Positions 9,801 through 18,956 of a DNA stretch of 64,000 nt are shown here, in pieces (the stretch's first letter is position 1; each line of letters begins with the position of its first letter). The notes beneath the pieces were generated by a model that saw only the letters and a list, made by a program, of their open reading frames with translations, was not told the origin of the DNA and ran no database searches. The stretch comes from PALSA-911 sp963743035 (lineage in GTDB: Bacteria > Pseudomonadota > Alphaproteobacteria > Acetobacterales > Acetobacteraceae). The stretch spans positions 930,001 to 994,000 of the forward strand of contig CAVUOB010000018.1 of the NCBI GenBank assembly GCA_963743035.1, written 5' to 3'. The position numbers and the translations under genes are program-made.

Positions 9801-11400
9801 TCAGTAGGTCGCTTGCAGACGGAACAGCAGCGCCTGGAAGTTCTGGCCGACCTGCGTCTTGCCGGCCGTGTTCAGCTTGTCGATGTTGCTGATGTAGTAG
9901 TCCGCCATCACCCGGTAATTGTCATTGAGATACCAGTTCAGGCCGAGGGTAACGATCTGCTGATAACCGCCGAAGGTTCCGCCGGTAACGTTCGACGAAA
10001 TGCCTGTCGTGGTTTTCGAATTGAGATCCGTCGCGCTGTAGCGGGCCGCCAGTTCGAACGCGCCCCATTTGCCGTCCTTCGGCGAGAAGGGATTGGCCGG
10101 AGTGGGCTTGGAGAAGGACGCCGTGGCGGGGTTGTAGCGGCGCGGCTCGCCGGTCAGGACCCAGCTCGCCTCGACATAGCCGCCGTTGTAGCTGAGGTTG
10201 GGGGCCGGCGCGCCGGCATAGGCCGAGCGGTTCACGCCCACGCCCATGAATTCGCCCTCGATCAGGAAGTTCTTGTAGCGCGCGCCGAATTCCGGGCCCC
10301 AGGAATAGGCGCTGTCGGCGCCGGAGATGGTGCCCGTGTTGATCAGCTTGATCGGATCGACACGTGCCTCCGGGTAATCCGAGAACGAGGTGGTCTGGCC
10401 GCCGCCGGCGTTGCGCGTGAGATGGAAGGCGTCGGAGCCCGAGAAGCCGATATGGATGTCGTAGTCGGAGCCGGTGAACGGACGCGCGGCGACGCGGACG
10501 GACATGCCCGACTGCGAGTTGATCGATGTCGTCGTGCTCTGCGCCCCGTATTTCTGGCCCGTCAGGTAGGCCGCGGCGAACCATTGTTGGCCGTAGCCCA
10601 GCCCACCCGCAGACGCCCGGCTGTCGCCGGCCGCGACGCTGCGCACGATGTTGGCGATGCTCGGTTCTTCCATGAACATGAAGTCCTGGGAGCCGGTTGA
10701 ATCCGCCAGTGTCAGCGAGGGATTGAGATAGCCGACCGTGAACTTCACCGGCTTGAGGCCGGTGTAGCTGACGTTCGCCTCGTACAGCGTGGGCGTGCCG
10801 TCCGGTGTGCCGCCGAAGTCCGGCGTGACGACCGCGGTGATGTCTTCATAGCGGAATGCGAACGGAATGCGCGCCCGGCGCAGATTCTCTCCGTACGGCG
10901 CCAGGGTGGCGCTGCGATTGTTCGGGTTGGGCGTCTGTCCGGTGAAGTAGGCGCCGAAATCGTAGTTCAGCTGCAGGCCGACCGATACCGAGTATTTTCC
11001 ATCCGCCGAGGTGAAGGTGGGCCGGCCCTTGCGCATGTCGAGTGTTGCATGCGGCTCGGTGTCGGCGACGGCAAGCGGCTTCGCGGTCTGCGCCGCCGCC
11101 TGGGTCGCGGATGCCTGGGCGTCAGCCGATTGCTGGCGGGCCTGGGCGGCGGCGGTCTGCGCCTGGTGGGCATCGCTGCGCGCCCGCGTGGCCTGCTCCT
11201 GGGCGGCCTTGAGCTGGCTGTCGCGCTTCGCCATCTCCGACTTCATCTGGCGCAGCGAGTTCCTGCAGCGCGTTGATCTGCTTCTGGATGGCGTCGATGC
11301 TGTGGGCATCCTGGGCATGGACGGCCGGCACGCCGCCAAGCAATCCGGCCAGCATGGTCGTGGCAAAAAGTGCCGTCTTGATCTTTGAATGAGGTGTCAC
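9801..11400 (-). CDS. Porin, OprO/OprP-type, with apparent frameshift
   Basis: Outer-membrane beta-barrel of the phosphate-selective porin family (Porin_O_P), by overall layout. A GTG at 11400 starts a signal peptide (KIKTALFATTMLAGLLGG, ending VHAQ), then a helix IDAIQKQINALQEL. A frame change near 11256 leads into LRQMKSEMAKRDSQLKAA, an Ala/Gln-rich coiled coil, and a barrel of about 430 residues ending in LQATY with an aromatic last residue. One extra base restores a continuous protein of about 532 residues. The signal peptide and mature part are each incomplete alone, so the break is a sequence error or a recent mutation. It is divergent from the arsenic operon. Confidence 0.85.
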
Positions 11401-12006
11401 TTCCGTTAGCGCTCCAATGATTGCTGCGGCGCGACATAGACGGTGTTCATGACAGTTCGGAGACGCTGGAAAGACGGTTGTGTGATGAACGGCCGGTGGA
11501 ACGGAGCCGACAAGAAACAAGTCATGGAAACAACGAAACCGTTACTTCATGTACAGGATACAATCAGTATAGGGACGGAAACTTCATCATCCCGCGAGTT
11601 TGAGAGGCCGCTTCCCATGCAAAAATGGACGGATTTCGCCTTTACATGTCGGCTGGTGCTGCAATTCCTTCGGACGCCCATTGAACGCGCCCGGGTGAGA
11701 GAATCCTCCGATCCGGGGGCAGATCCCGGCCGCCCCGCCCATATCCCATGCCGGGGCTTCTCCCGAGGCGCTACTCGTCAGCTGCATGACGAAGTAACAA
11801 AAGATATGTTATCTTCTCGTCCACCGCCCCCGGAAGCAGCGATCGCGATGCCCCCGGCTGTGCAATCCCCGATGCCGCGCCTTCCCGCCACCCGCCCGCT
11901 GCGGGGGCGGGGAAGCGCCGCTCTGTTTCACGGCAATGCGTTGCGGGCAGACGCCGTCCCGCGGAGCAGACTTGACGATCTCCAACAATTCCATAATTAT
12001 AAAAAC
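11401..12006. promoter_or_regulatory. Divergent control region between porin and arsR
   Basis: About 600 bp without a supportable gene; an open frame continues upstream of arsR but has no protein-like character. A dyad AAGATA-TGT-TATCTT lies at 11801-11815. TTGACG (11972-11977), 16 nt and TAATTA (11994-11999) form a possible sigma-70 promoter that would start transcription almost at the arsR ATG, implying a leaderless or nearly leaderless arsR message. No Shine-Dalgarno precedes that ATG. The AT-rich CATAATTATAAAAAC block is a plausible ArsR operator. Confidence 0.45.
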
Positions 12007-12396
12007 ATGGAAAAATCCGCTGCGCTCGCTTCCCTGGCGGCTTTGGCCCAGGAATCCCGGCTCGATGTGTTCCGCCTGCTGGTGCAGGCGGGCGACAGGG
12101 GGCTGCCCGCCGGCCAGATTGGCGACCGGCTGGGGCTGCCTGCCGCCACGCTGTCCTTCCACCTGACCCAGCTCCGCCAGGCTGGTCTGGTCACGTTCCG
12201 GCGGGAAGGGCGGTCATTGATCTATATGGCGGAATACGCCGCGATGAACGGCCTGCTCGCCTATCTGACGGAGAACTGCTGCCAGGGCGACGCCGCGGCA
12301 TGCGGCATGACCATCTGCGCACCCAAAACCGACATTCAGGCAATCAACACTCAGGAGGACCGCGATGAAGCGCCTGCACGTGCATCTGTCCGTTGA
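12007..12396 (+). CDS. arsR: ArsR-family arsenite-sensing repressor
   Basis: Winged-helix repressor of the ars operon, released by As(III). The chosen start gives MEKSAALASLAALAQESRL, the usual beginning of this subgroup; upstream in-frame sequence lacks homology character. The recognition helix region is LPAATLSFHLTQLRQAG. The C-terminus has a cysteine cluster (C91, C92, C99, C104 in ENCCQGDAAACGMTIC), which matches the C-terminal As(III) site of proteobacterial ArsR proteins rather than the ELCVCDL site of plasmid R773 ArsR. The 3' end overlaps arsI by 32 bp, so the two are translationally linked. Confidence 0.93.
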   Translation: MEKSAALASLAALAQESRLDVFRLLVQAGDRGLPAGQIGDRLGLPAATLSFHLTQLRQAGLVTFRREGRSLIYMAEYAAMNGLLAYLTENCCQGDAAACGMTICAPKTDIQAINTQEDRDEAPARASVR

Positions 12397-12853
12397 CGAC
12401 CTGGCCCGGTCCATCCGGTTCTACAGCGCGCTGTTCGCGAGTGAACCGAGCGTCACCAAGCCCGACTACGCCAAATGGATGCTCGACGATCCGCGCGTCA
12501 ATTTCGCCATCTCCACGCGCAGCGGCCGGGCGGGGATCGACCATCTCGGCATCCAGGTCGAGACCGCTGACGAGCTGCACGAGGTCTATGACCGGTTGCA
12601 GCAGGCCGACCGACCGGTGCTGGAGGAAGGTGCCACGACCTGCTGCTATGCCAGATCGGAAAAGGCCTGGATCGCGGACCCGCAGGGGCTCGCATGGGAG
12701 ACCTTCCTGACGATGGGTGACAGCACGGTCTATGGCGACAGCGTCGACCTGGGTCCGATACGCACCGCCGCCACCGCCTGCTGCGCCCCGCAGGCGGAGG
12801 CTACGCAAGCAGCCGCCTCCTGTTGCGCGCCGAAGCAGGGCGCGACCGCATGA
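12365..12853 (+). CDS. arsI: ArsI C-As lyase (glyoxalase/bleomycin-resistance fold)
   Basis: Fe(II)-dependent dioxygenase that cleaves the carbon-arsenic bond of trivalent methyl- and aryl-arsenicals, giving As(III). Residues at the family's metal positions are present: H5 (KRLHVHLSV), H60 (GIDHLGIQ) and E112 (AWETF). The vicinal cysteine pair that binds organoarsenicals is at C93-C94 (TTCCYA). The C-terminal tail adds two more CCAP pairs. The protein has 162 residues and an AGGAGG ribosome site before the ATG. Some annotations call this family CadI (cadmium-induced). The arsR/arsC/acr3 context favours ArsI. Confidence 0.9.
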   Translation: MKRLHVHLSVDDLARSIRFYSALFASEPSVTKPDYAKWMLDDPRVNFAISTRSGRAGIDHLGIQVETADELHEVYDRLQQADRPVLEEGATTCCYARSEKAWIADPQGLAWETFLTMGDSTVYGDSVDLGPIRTAATACCAPQAEATQAAASCCAPKQGATA

Positions 12854-13374
12854 CACAGGTTTCCTTCAATGTGCTGTTCCTCTGCACCGGCAATTCCGCC
12901 CGCAGCATTCTGGCGGAGTCGTTGCTCGGTCACTGGGGCGACGGCCGGTTCCGGGCCTTCAGCGCCGGCAGCTTCCCCAGGGGGGCGGTGCATCCCCATG
13001 CCCTGAGGCTGCTGCAATCGCTCGACCTGCCGAGCGAGGGGTTGCGCAGCAAGAGTTGGGACGAGTTCGCCGCTTCCGGCGCGCCCGTGATGGATTTCAT
13101 CTTCACCCTCTGCGACGAGGCCGCAGGCGAGATTTGTCCGGTGTGGCCGGGGCAACCGATCACCGCGCATTGGGGCCTGCCCAATCCCGCCGATTGCGCC
13201 GGATCCGAGGCCGAACAGATGCAGGCCTTCCGCGACACACTCCGGGTTCTCGAAAACCGGATCAAGCCGTTCGTGGCATTGCCCTTCGACGCGCTCGACC
13301 GGTTGTCGCTCGCGCGGCAGGTCCAGGCGATCGGCCGAACGGGTTCCGATGCCGCCGAGGGAATGGCATCGTGA
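12850..13374 (+). CDS. arsC: Arsenate reductase, low-MW phosphatase type
   Basis: Reduces As(V) to As(III) for export. ATG at 12850 overlaps the arsI stop (ATGA). The phosphatase-like P-loop is LFLCTGNSARS, with catalytic C12 and R18. An additional Cys is in FTLCDEAAGEICPVWPGQP, where this family carries the partner cysteines or general acid. The protein has 174 residues. The frame stays open 27 bp upstream, but the overlap supports this start. It in turn overlaps acr3 by 4 bp, so the cluster is a tight operon. Confidence 0.92.
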   Translation: MTQVSFNVLFLCTGNSARSILAESLLGHWGDGRFRAFSAGSFPRGAVHPHALRLLQSLDLPSEGLRSKSWDEFAASGAPVMDFIFTLCDEAAGEICPVWPGQPITAHWGLPNPADCAGSEAEQMQAFRDTLRVLENRIKPFVALPFDALDRLSLARQVQAIGRTGSDAAEGMAS

Positions 13375-14453
13375 GCGAGGTTGCGGCGCTGGTGTCGGGC
13401 AAGGCGCCTTCCATGGGGTTGTTCGAGCGGTTCCTGACCCTCTGGGTCGCGCTCTGCATCGTCGTCGGCATTGCGCTCGGCCAGGCGTTGCCGGGAGCGT
13501 TCCAGGCGCTGGGCGGCGCGACCGTGGCCCAGGTCAATCTGCCCGTGGCCATCCTGGTCTGGCTGATGATCGTGCCGATGCTGCTGAAGATCGACCCCGC
13601 CGCGCTCGGCGAGGTGGGCCGGCACTGGCGCGGCATCGCGGCGACGGTGGGGGTGAACTGGCTGGTCAAGCCGTTTTCGATGGCGCTGCTTGGCTGGGTG
13701 TTCATCGCCCATCTGTTCCGGCCCTGGCTGCCGGCCGAGCAGATCGACGGCTACATCGCCGGGCTGATCCTGCTGGCGGCCGCGCCCTGCACGGCCATGG
13801 TGTTCGTGTGGTCCAACCTAGTGGACGGCGAGCCGCATTTCACCCTGTCGCAGGTGGCGCTGAACGACACGATCATGGTCGTGGCCTTCGCGCCGCTGGT
13901 GGCGCTGCTGCTGGGCCTGTCCTCGATCACGGTGCCGTGGGACACGCTGGTCCTGTCGGTCGGGCTGTACATCGTGGTGCCGGTGATCGTGGCGCAGCTC
14001 TGGCGGCGCCTGCTGCTGACGCAAGGCGGGCAGCCGGCGCTGGCGCGGACGCTGCACAGGCTGGCCCCGCTGTCGCTGTCGGCGCTGCTGCTGACGCTGG
14101 TGCTGCTGTTCGGTCTGCAGGGCGAGCAGATCCTGCGCCAGCCGGTGGTCATCGCGCTGCTGGCGGTGCCGATCCTGATCCAGGTCTATTTCAATGCCGG
14201 CCTGGCCTATTGGCTGAACCGCCGCCTCGGCGTCGAATGGTGCGTGGCCGGCCCGTCGGCGCTGATCGGCGCCAGCAATTTCTTCGAGCTCGCGGTCGCG
14301 ACCGCCATCGCCCTGTTCGGCTTCCAGTCCGGCGCGGCGCTGGCGACCGTCGTCGGCGTGCTGGTGGAGGTGCCGGTCATGTTGTCGGTGGTTCATATCG
14401 TGCGCCGTTCGCGCGGCTGGTACGAGCGGGGAGGGGCCGCCGGGCGGACCTGA
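13371..14453 (+). CDS. acr3: ACR3 family arsenite efflux permease
   Basis: Inner-membrane carrier that extrudes As(III). GTG at 13371 overlaps the arsC stop (GTGA). The 360-residue protein has about ten hydrophobic segments. It has the conserved cysteine of transmembrane segment 4 in LAAAPCTAMVFVWSNL and the ACR3 signature ALNDTIMVVAFAPLV. The final segments, including GASNFFELAVATAIALFG, are family-typical. It is the last gene of arsR-arsI-arsC-acr3. Confidence 0.93.
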   Translation: MSEVAALVSGKAPSMGLFERFLTLWVALCIVVGIALGQALPGAFQALGGATVAQVNLPVAILVWLMIVPMLLKIDPAALGEVGRHWRGIAATVGVNWLVKPFSMALLGWVFIAHLFRPWLPAEQIDGYIAGLILLAAAPCTAMVFVWSNLVDGEPHFTLSQVALNDTIMVVAFAPLVALLLGLSSITVPWDTLVLSVGLYIVVPVIVAQLWRRLLLTQGGQPALARTLHRLAPLSLSALLLTLVLLFGLQGEQILRQPVVIALLAVPILIQVYFNAGLAYWLNRRLGVEWCVAGPSALIGASNFFELAVATAIALFGFQSGAALATVVGVLVEVPVMLSVVHIVRRSRGWYERGGAAGRT

Positions 14454-14557
14454 TCCCGCCCGCGGGAGGCCAGCCATTCCACGCACGCAAGGCGTTTCCC
14501 TGCTGACACCGAAGACAGGACATCTATACTGACGGGTATTCAGAGAAGGCCCGGCGT

Positions 14558-15847
14558 ATGATTCCGCGAACCCTTGCCAAATTCTGCTCCGATCGTTTCC
14601 CGGGCCGTTTCCATTATGGCTGGGTCGTCCTTGCCGTGATGTTCTCCGCCATGCTCGCCGGTGTCGGTGTGCGCGCGGCCCCCGGGGTGATGATCGTCCC
14701 GCTGCAGCACGCCTTCGGCTGGGATGTCTCCACCATTTCCGGCGCCGTCTCGGTCAACATCATCCTGCTCGGCCTCACCGGGCCGTTCCTGGCCGGGCTG
14801 ATGGAGGTCATCGGCCTCAAGCGCACCATTCTCGGTTGCATGACCGTGCTGATGGCCGGCACCGGCCTGTCCTTCTTCATGACCGAGCCGTGGCAGTTGT
14901 TCGTCACCTGGGGCCTGATGGTCGGGATCGGCTCCGGCGCCGGCGCGGTCGGCATGGCCGCCGCGGTCGCCAATCGCTGGTTCGTGCAGCGCACCGGCTT
15001 TGCCATGGGCCTGCTGTCCTCGGCCAATGCCGCCGGGCAATTGGTGTTCCTGCCGCTGCTGGCCCTGCTCGCCAACCGCTATGGCTGGCAGGGCGTCGCC
15101 ATCGGCGTCACGCTGACCATCGCCGCGATGATCCCCGTGGTTGCCATGGTGTTGCCGGAATCCCCTGCCGCCATCGGCCTGCCGCCCTATGGCGGCACCG
15201 CCATCGTGCCGGCGCGCCCGCGCAGCGCGAACCCGTTCATGATCGCCATCCACGTGCTGCGCCGCGCCTCGCGCTCGATGGATTTCTGGCTGCTGACGCT
15301 CAGCTTCGGCATCTGCGGCATGTCCACGAATGGCCTGATCAATACCCATCTGATCGCCTATTGCGCCGATTACGGCATCTCCGAGATGAACGGCGCCTCC
15401 ATCCTCGCTGTCATCGGCGTGTTCAGCCTGATCGGCTCGGCCGCCTCGGGCTGGATGTGTGACCGGTTCAATCCGCGCGTTCTGCTGTTCTGGTACTACA
15501 GCCTGCGGGGGCTTTCGCTGGTGATCATGCCGTTTACCGATTTCGGGCCCGCCAGCCTGTCGATCTTCGCGGTATTCTACGGCCTGGACTGGGTCGCCAC
15601 CGGCCCCGCCACCTTCGCCCTGACCAACGAGGTGTTCGGGCGCAAGGACGCGCCGGTGATCGTCTCCTGGGTCTTCGTCGGGCATCAGGTCGGCGGCGCC
15701 ATCGCCGCGTTCGGTGCCGGCGCGGTGCGCAGCTTCACCGGCCATTATCTGCTCGCCTTCCTCTCTGCCGGCCTCGCCTGCCTGCTCGCCTCGATGCTGG
15801 TCCTGCGCGTGGCCAAGCCCGCCCCGGTCTTCGCGGCCGCGGAGTAG
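14558..15847 (+). CDS. MFS transporter
   Basis: Major facilitator with twelve predicted membrane segments in 429 residues. It resembles the monocarboxylate/oxalate-formate group: it starts FHYGWVVLAVMFSAMLAGVGVRAAPGV, with tryptophan- and glycine-rich loops, and has ANRWFVQRTGFAMGLLSSA in the region of the conserved loop after segment 4. The substrate cannot be inferred. It follows acr3 by 104 bp, with its own AT-richer promoter-like stretch, so it need not belong to the arsenic operon. Confidence 0.88.
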   Translation: MIPRTLAKFCSDRFPGRFHYGWVVLAVMFSAMLAGVGVRAAPGVMIVPLQHAFGWDVSTISGAVSVNIILLGLTGPFLAGLMEVIGLKRTILGCMTVLMAGTGLSFFMTEPWQLFVTWGLMVGIGSGAGAVGMAAAVANRWFVQRTGFAMGLLSSANAAGQLVFLPLLALLANRYGWQGVAIGVTLTIAAMIPVVAMVLPESPAAIGLPPYGGTAIVPARPRSANPFMIAIHVLRRASRSMDFWLLTLSFGICGMSTNGLINTHLIAYCADYGISEMNGASILAVIGVFSLIGSAASGWMCDRFNPRVLLFWYYSLRGLSLVIMPFTDFGPASLSIFAVFYGLDWVATGPATFALTNEVFGRKDAPVIVSWVFVGHQVGGAIAAFGAGAVRSFTGHYLLAFLSAGLACLLASMLVLRVAKPAPVFAAAE

Positions 15848-15880
15848 CGCTGGCCATCGCACCCCGCTAAGCAGGCAGGC

Positions 15881-17111
15881 ATGGGGCGGGAACAGGAAAA
15901 GATCGTCATTCTCGGTGCCGGCCATGCCGGCGGCTCCGCCGTCGCCTTCCTGCGCCAGTTCGGCTGGCCCGGCGCCATCACCCTGATCGGCGCGGAACCG
16001 ATTCCGCCCTACCACCGACCGCCGCTGTCCAAGGCCTGGCTGAAGGGGGAGGCCGACGCCGCGTCCCTGGCGCTGCGCCCGGAGGCGTTCTACGCCGACA
16101 ACGCCATCGAATTGCGCCTCGGCACGATCGCAGCCGGCATCGACCGCACGGCAAAGACCCTGGCCCTGGCCACCGGCGAGACGCTTGCCTACGACCACCT
16201 GATCCTTGCGCTCGGCGCCCGCGCCCGACGGCTTGCCGTCCCGGGCGCCGGGCTTGCCGGAGTGCTGGAACTGCGCACGGCCGCGGACGCGGACCGCCTG
16301 AAGGCCGCGCTCGGCCCCGGCCGAAGGCTCGCCATCGTCGGCGGCGGCTATATCGGGCTGGAGGCCGCCGCCTCCGCCCGCGCGCTCGGCGCCGCGGTCA
16401 CGGTCATCGAGCGTGAGCCCCGGCTGCTCGCCCGCGTCGCCTCGCCCGAATTGTCGGCCTTCTTCCAGGACTTCCACCAGGCCAAAGGCGTTCGCCTGGA
16501 ACTGGACGCCGGGGTCTCCGGGCTGGAAGGGCAGGGCGGTCATGTCGCCGCGATCCGCCTGGCGGACGGCAGGACGATCCCCTGCGACGCCGCCCTGATC
16601 GGCGTCGGCGCGATCGCCAATGACGAACTGGCCCGCGGCTGCGGCCTCGACCTGCCAGGGCGGCATCGAGGTTGACCTCGCCGCTCGCACCGCGGACCCC
16701 GCGATCTACGCCATCGGCGACTGCACCAGCCGGCCGCTGCCGCATTACAACCGGCATTTCCGTCTGGAATCCGTGCCCAACGCGGTGGAACAGGCCAAAC
16801 AGGCCGCCGCCAGCCTGTGCGCCCGTCCGCCGCCAACACCGGAAATCCCCTGGTTCTGGTCCGACCAGTACGACCTCCGCCTGCAGATCGCCGGCCTGCC
16901 CTTCGGCGCCAGCGAAACAATCCTTCGCGGCAAACCGGAAAACGCCAGCTTCGCGGTGTTTCACCTGGCGGCCGATGCCACGATCCGCGCGGTGGAGGCG
17001 GTGAACGCGCCGCCCGAATTCATGGCCGGCAAGTTGATGATCGCCAAACGCCGGCCGGTGGCTCGCGAACGCCTGGCCGATGTGTCAGTGTCCATGAAGG
17101 ATTTGCTATAG
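15881..17111 (+). CDS. FAD-dependent ferredoxin reductase, apparent frameshift
   Basis: NAD(P)H:ferredoxin reductase of the rhodocoxin/putidaredoxin reductase type. The N-terminal FAD fold is KIVILGAGHAGGSAVAFLRQ, with PPYHRPPLSKAWLKGE next. The NAD fold is RLAIVGGGYIGLEAAASARA. Near 16658 one extra G breaks the frame: DELARGCGLDLP continues, in another frame, as GGIEVDLAARTADPAIYAIGD. The C-terminal reductase domain (HYNRHFRLESVPNAVEQAK, FWSDQYDLRLQIAG) is intact, so the restored protein has about 409 residues. A [2Fe-2S] ferredoxin gene follows after 43 bp and is its likely partner. Confidence 0.87.
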
Positions 17112-17154
17112 GGAAACGACGCGCCCGGATCCATGGCGCGCAGCGGGGAAACAG

Positions 17155-17487
17155 ATGCCGAAGATCACCTTCATCGAATACAATGGCACAGCGCACACGG
17201 TGGAGGCCAAGACCGGCCTCAGCGTGATGCTCGCGGCCATCACCAACAACGTCCCCGGCATCGATGCCGATTGCGGCGGCGAGTGCGCCTGCGCCACCTG
17301 CCATGTCTATATCGAGCCGGAATGGCAGGACAAAGTGCTGGCCGAGGCCGGGCCGCCGCAGAGCCAGGAAGCCAGCATGCTCAGCTTCGCCGCCACCACG
17401 CAGGACAATTCCCGCCTGTCGTGCCAGATCACCGTCACCGAGGCGCTGGACGGCCTGACCGTGCGGATGCCGGAGGGGCAGCACTAG
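17155..17487 (+). CDS. [2Fe-2S] ferredoxin, adrenodoxin type
   Basis: Electron carrier of 110 residues with a vertebrate-type cluster motif. Ligands are C40, C46 and C49 in DADCGGECACATCHVYIEPE, and C90 in NSRLSCQITVTEALDGL. The spacing C-x5-C-x2-C-x40-C is slightly longer than that of putidaredoxin but within the family. It lies directly after the ferredoxin reductase gene. No cytochrome P450 or ring hydroxylase is in the window, so the terminal oxidase is encoded elsewhere or the pair serves another process. Confidence 0.93.
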   Translation: MPKITFIEYNGTAHTVEAKTGLSVMLAAITNNVPGIDADCGGECACATCHVYIEPEWQDKVLAEAGPPQSQEASMLSFAATTQDNSRLSCQITVTEALDGLTVRMPEGQH

Positions 17488-17833
17488 CTTCGTTCTCACC
17501 CAGTGGGATAACGATCTGGCTGGCGCCAACCCGCGCGCCGCGCCCGGCCGCTTGAACTTCCAATCCGGAGCTGCCGGAAACCGGATCCGCCATGATGATG
17601 GTCGGGCACGCGCGCTGCCGGCATGGAACATAAGCATCCGGTCCAAATCTGGAATGAATGGGCCGGAGGAATTAGAAAACGCCCATAAAATGTAAGATAA
17701 AATCAATCATTCCGAGTATAATTGGATGCGCATTATTCAATGCGCAATGAATGTTTATTGGTTTTCGCCTCTATGCTGCCATCCGGCCTGCGGATATAGA
17801 TCGGACGACATCCACCGATTTGCGGAGAAGACA
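17488..17833 (+). other. AT-rich gap upstream of amide hydrolase
   Basis: 346 bp without a supportable gene. Bases 17660-17760 are clearly AT-richer than the surroundings, with repeated TGCGCAATGAATG-like and TTATTG/ATAAAAT stretches. They probably include the promoter of the hydrolase gene that follows. I cannot place promoter elements with confidence. Confidence 0.4.
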
Positions 17834-18866
17834 ATGGGCAGCCTGCGACTGACAGCCAGAGGCGTTGCCATGGCCCTTACCCTGGCCACGCTCTCGACGG
17901 GCGCGCTCGCCTGCACCCGTGTCTTCTGGAACGACAACGGCCAGGCCAAGGTGGTCGGGCGCACCATGGACCTGTTCCGCTCCGACGACGCGCGCATCGT
18001 CGTGTCGCCGCGCGGGACGGCGAGATCGTCGAAGATGGGAGACGGCAAGTCGCTCGACTGGCATGCCAAACATGGCTCGGTGGCGGTCACGGCATTCGGC
18101 GTGGCCACCAGCGACGGCATGAACGAACCCGGACTGGTCGCCAACCTGCTGTATCTCGACAAGACGACGTATGAAGCGCGGGATTCGCGTCCCGGGCTGT
18201 CCAATGCGATGTGGGCGCAATATGTGCTGGACAATTTCGCCACGGTCGCGGAGGCCCTGGACGGCCTGAAGGCGGTCCAGGTCGTCTCGGCCGAGGTGGC
18301 CGGAAAGACCTGGCCGCTGCACCTGTCGCTCGCCGATGCGACGGGTGACTCGGCGGTCATCGAGTATGTGGACGGCAAGATGGTCGTGCATCACGGCAAG
18401 CAGTTCCAGGTGATGACGAACGAACCCCCGCTCGACGTTCAGCTGGCGAATTTGCCGCGCTACAAGCTGTTTGGCGGCCAGCTGCCGATGCCCGGCGATA
18501 TCGACCCGCAGAGCCGCTTCGTGCGCGCCGCGTCCTATCTGAAAACCCTGCCGAAGCCCCAGGACGTGCGCCATGCCGTCGCCGGGGCCTATGCCGTGAT
18601 CCGCAATGTCGCGGTGCCCCCGGGGAGCCGAGGATACGTCGGGGCACGAGGAAACCACGGATACCTGGAACACGCTGTGGTCCACCATCTCGGACCTGAC
18701 GGACAAGGTGTATTACTTCCAGTCCACCAGCTCCCCCAATCTGTACTGGGTCGATTTCAGCAAGGTCGATTTCAAGCCGGGCGCGCCGATGCGCAGCCTC
18801 GACGCCTACGACACCAGCCTTAGCGGCGAGGTTTCCCAGCGCCTCGCGATCCACCGTTCCAAATAG
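17834..18866 (+). CDS. Linear amide C-N hydrolase (choloylglycine hydrolase family), frameshifted
   Basis: Ntn hydrolase of the bile-salt/penicillin-amidase group. The ATG at 17834 gives a signal peptide (MALTLATLSTGALA) cleaved directly before CTRVFWND. This leaves the Cys as N-terminal nucleophile, as the mechanism requires. Family residues follow: VVGRTMDLF, the GMNEPGLVANLLYLD region and a late Arg. Around 18617-18625, within CCCCCGGGG, the frame changes from RNVAVPPG to AEDTSGHEETTDTWN, and the protein continues to SQRLAIHRSK. Dropping one base restores about 343 residues. The native substrate is unknown; bile-salt hydrolysis should not be assumed in this organism. Confidence 0.85.
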
Positions 18867-18920
18867 CCCGAAGCGTATCGCCGGGGCTGCTTCGCCCCCG
18901 CTCGCGGCAGGCATGACAGA

Positions 18921-18951
18921 AAAGGCCAGGGGGCGGCGCCCCCTGGCCTTT
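18921..18951. terminator. Bidirectional terminator
   Basis: A perfect 14-bp stem (18921-18934 with 18938-18951) and a 3-nt loop. It is flanked by AAA on the 5' side and TTT on the 3' side. It lies between the convergent hydrolase and MmgE/PrpD genes, so it can stop transcripts from either direction. Confidence 0.85.
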
Positions 18952-18956
18952 CCTGT

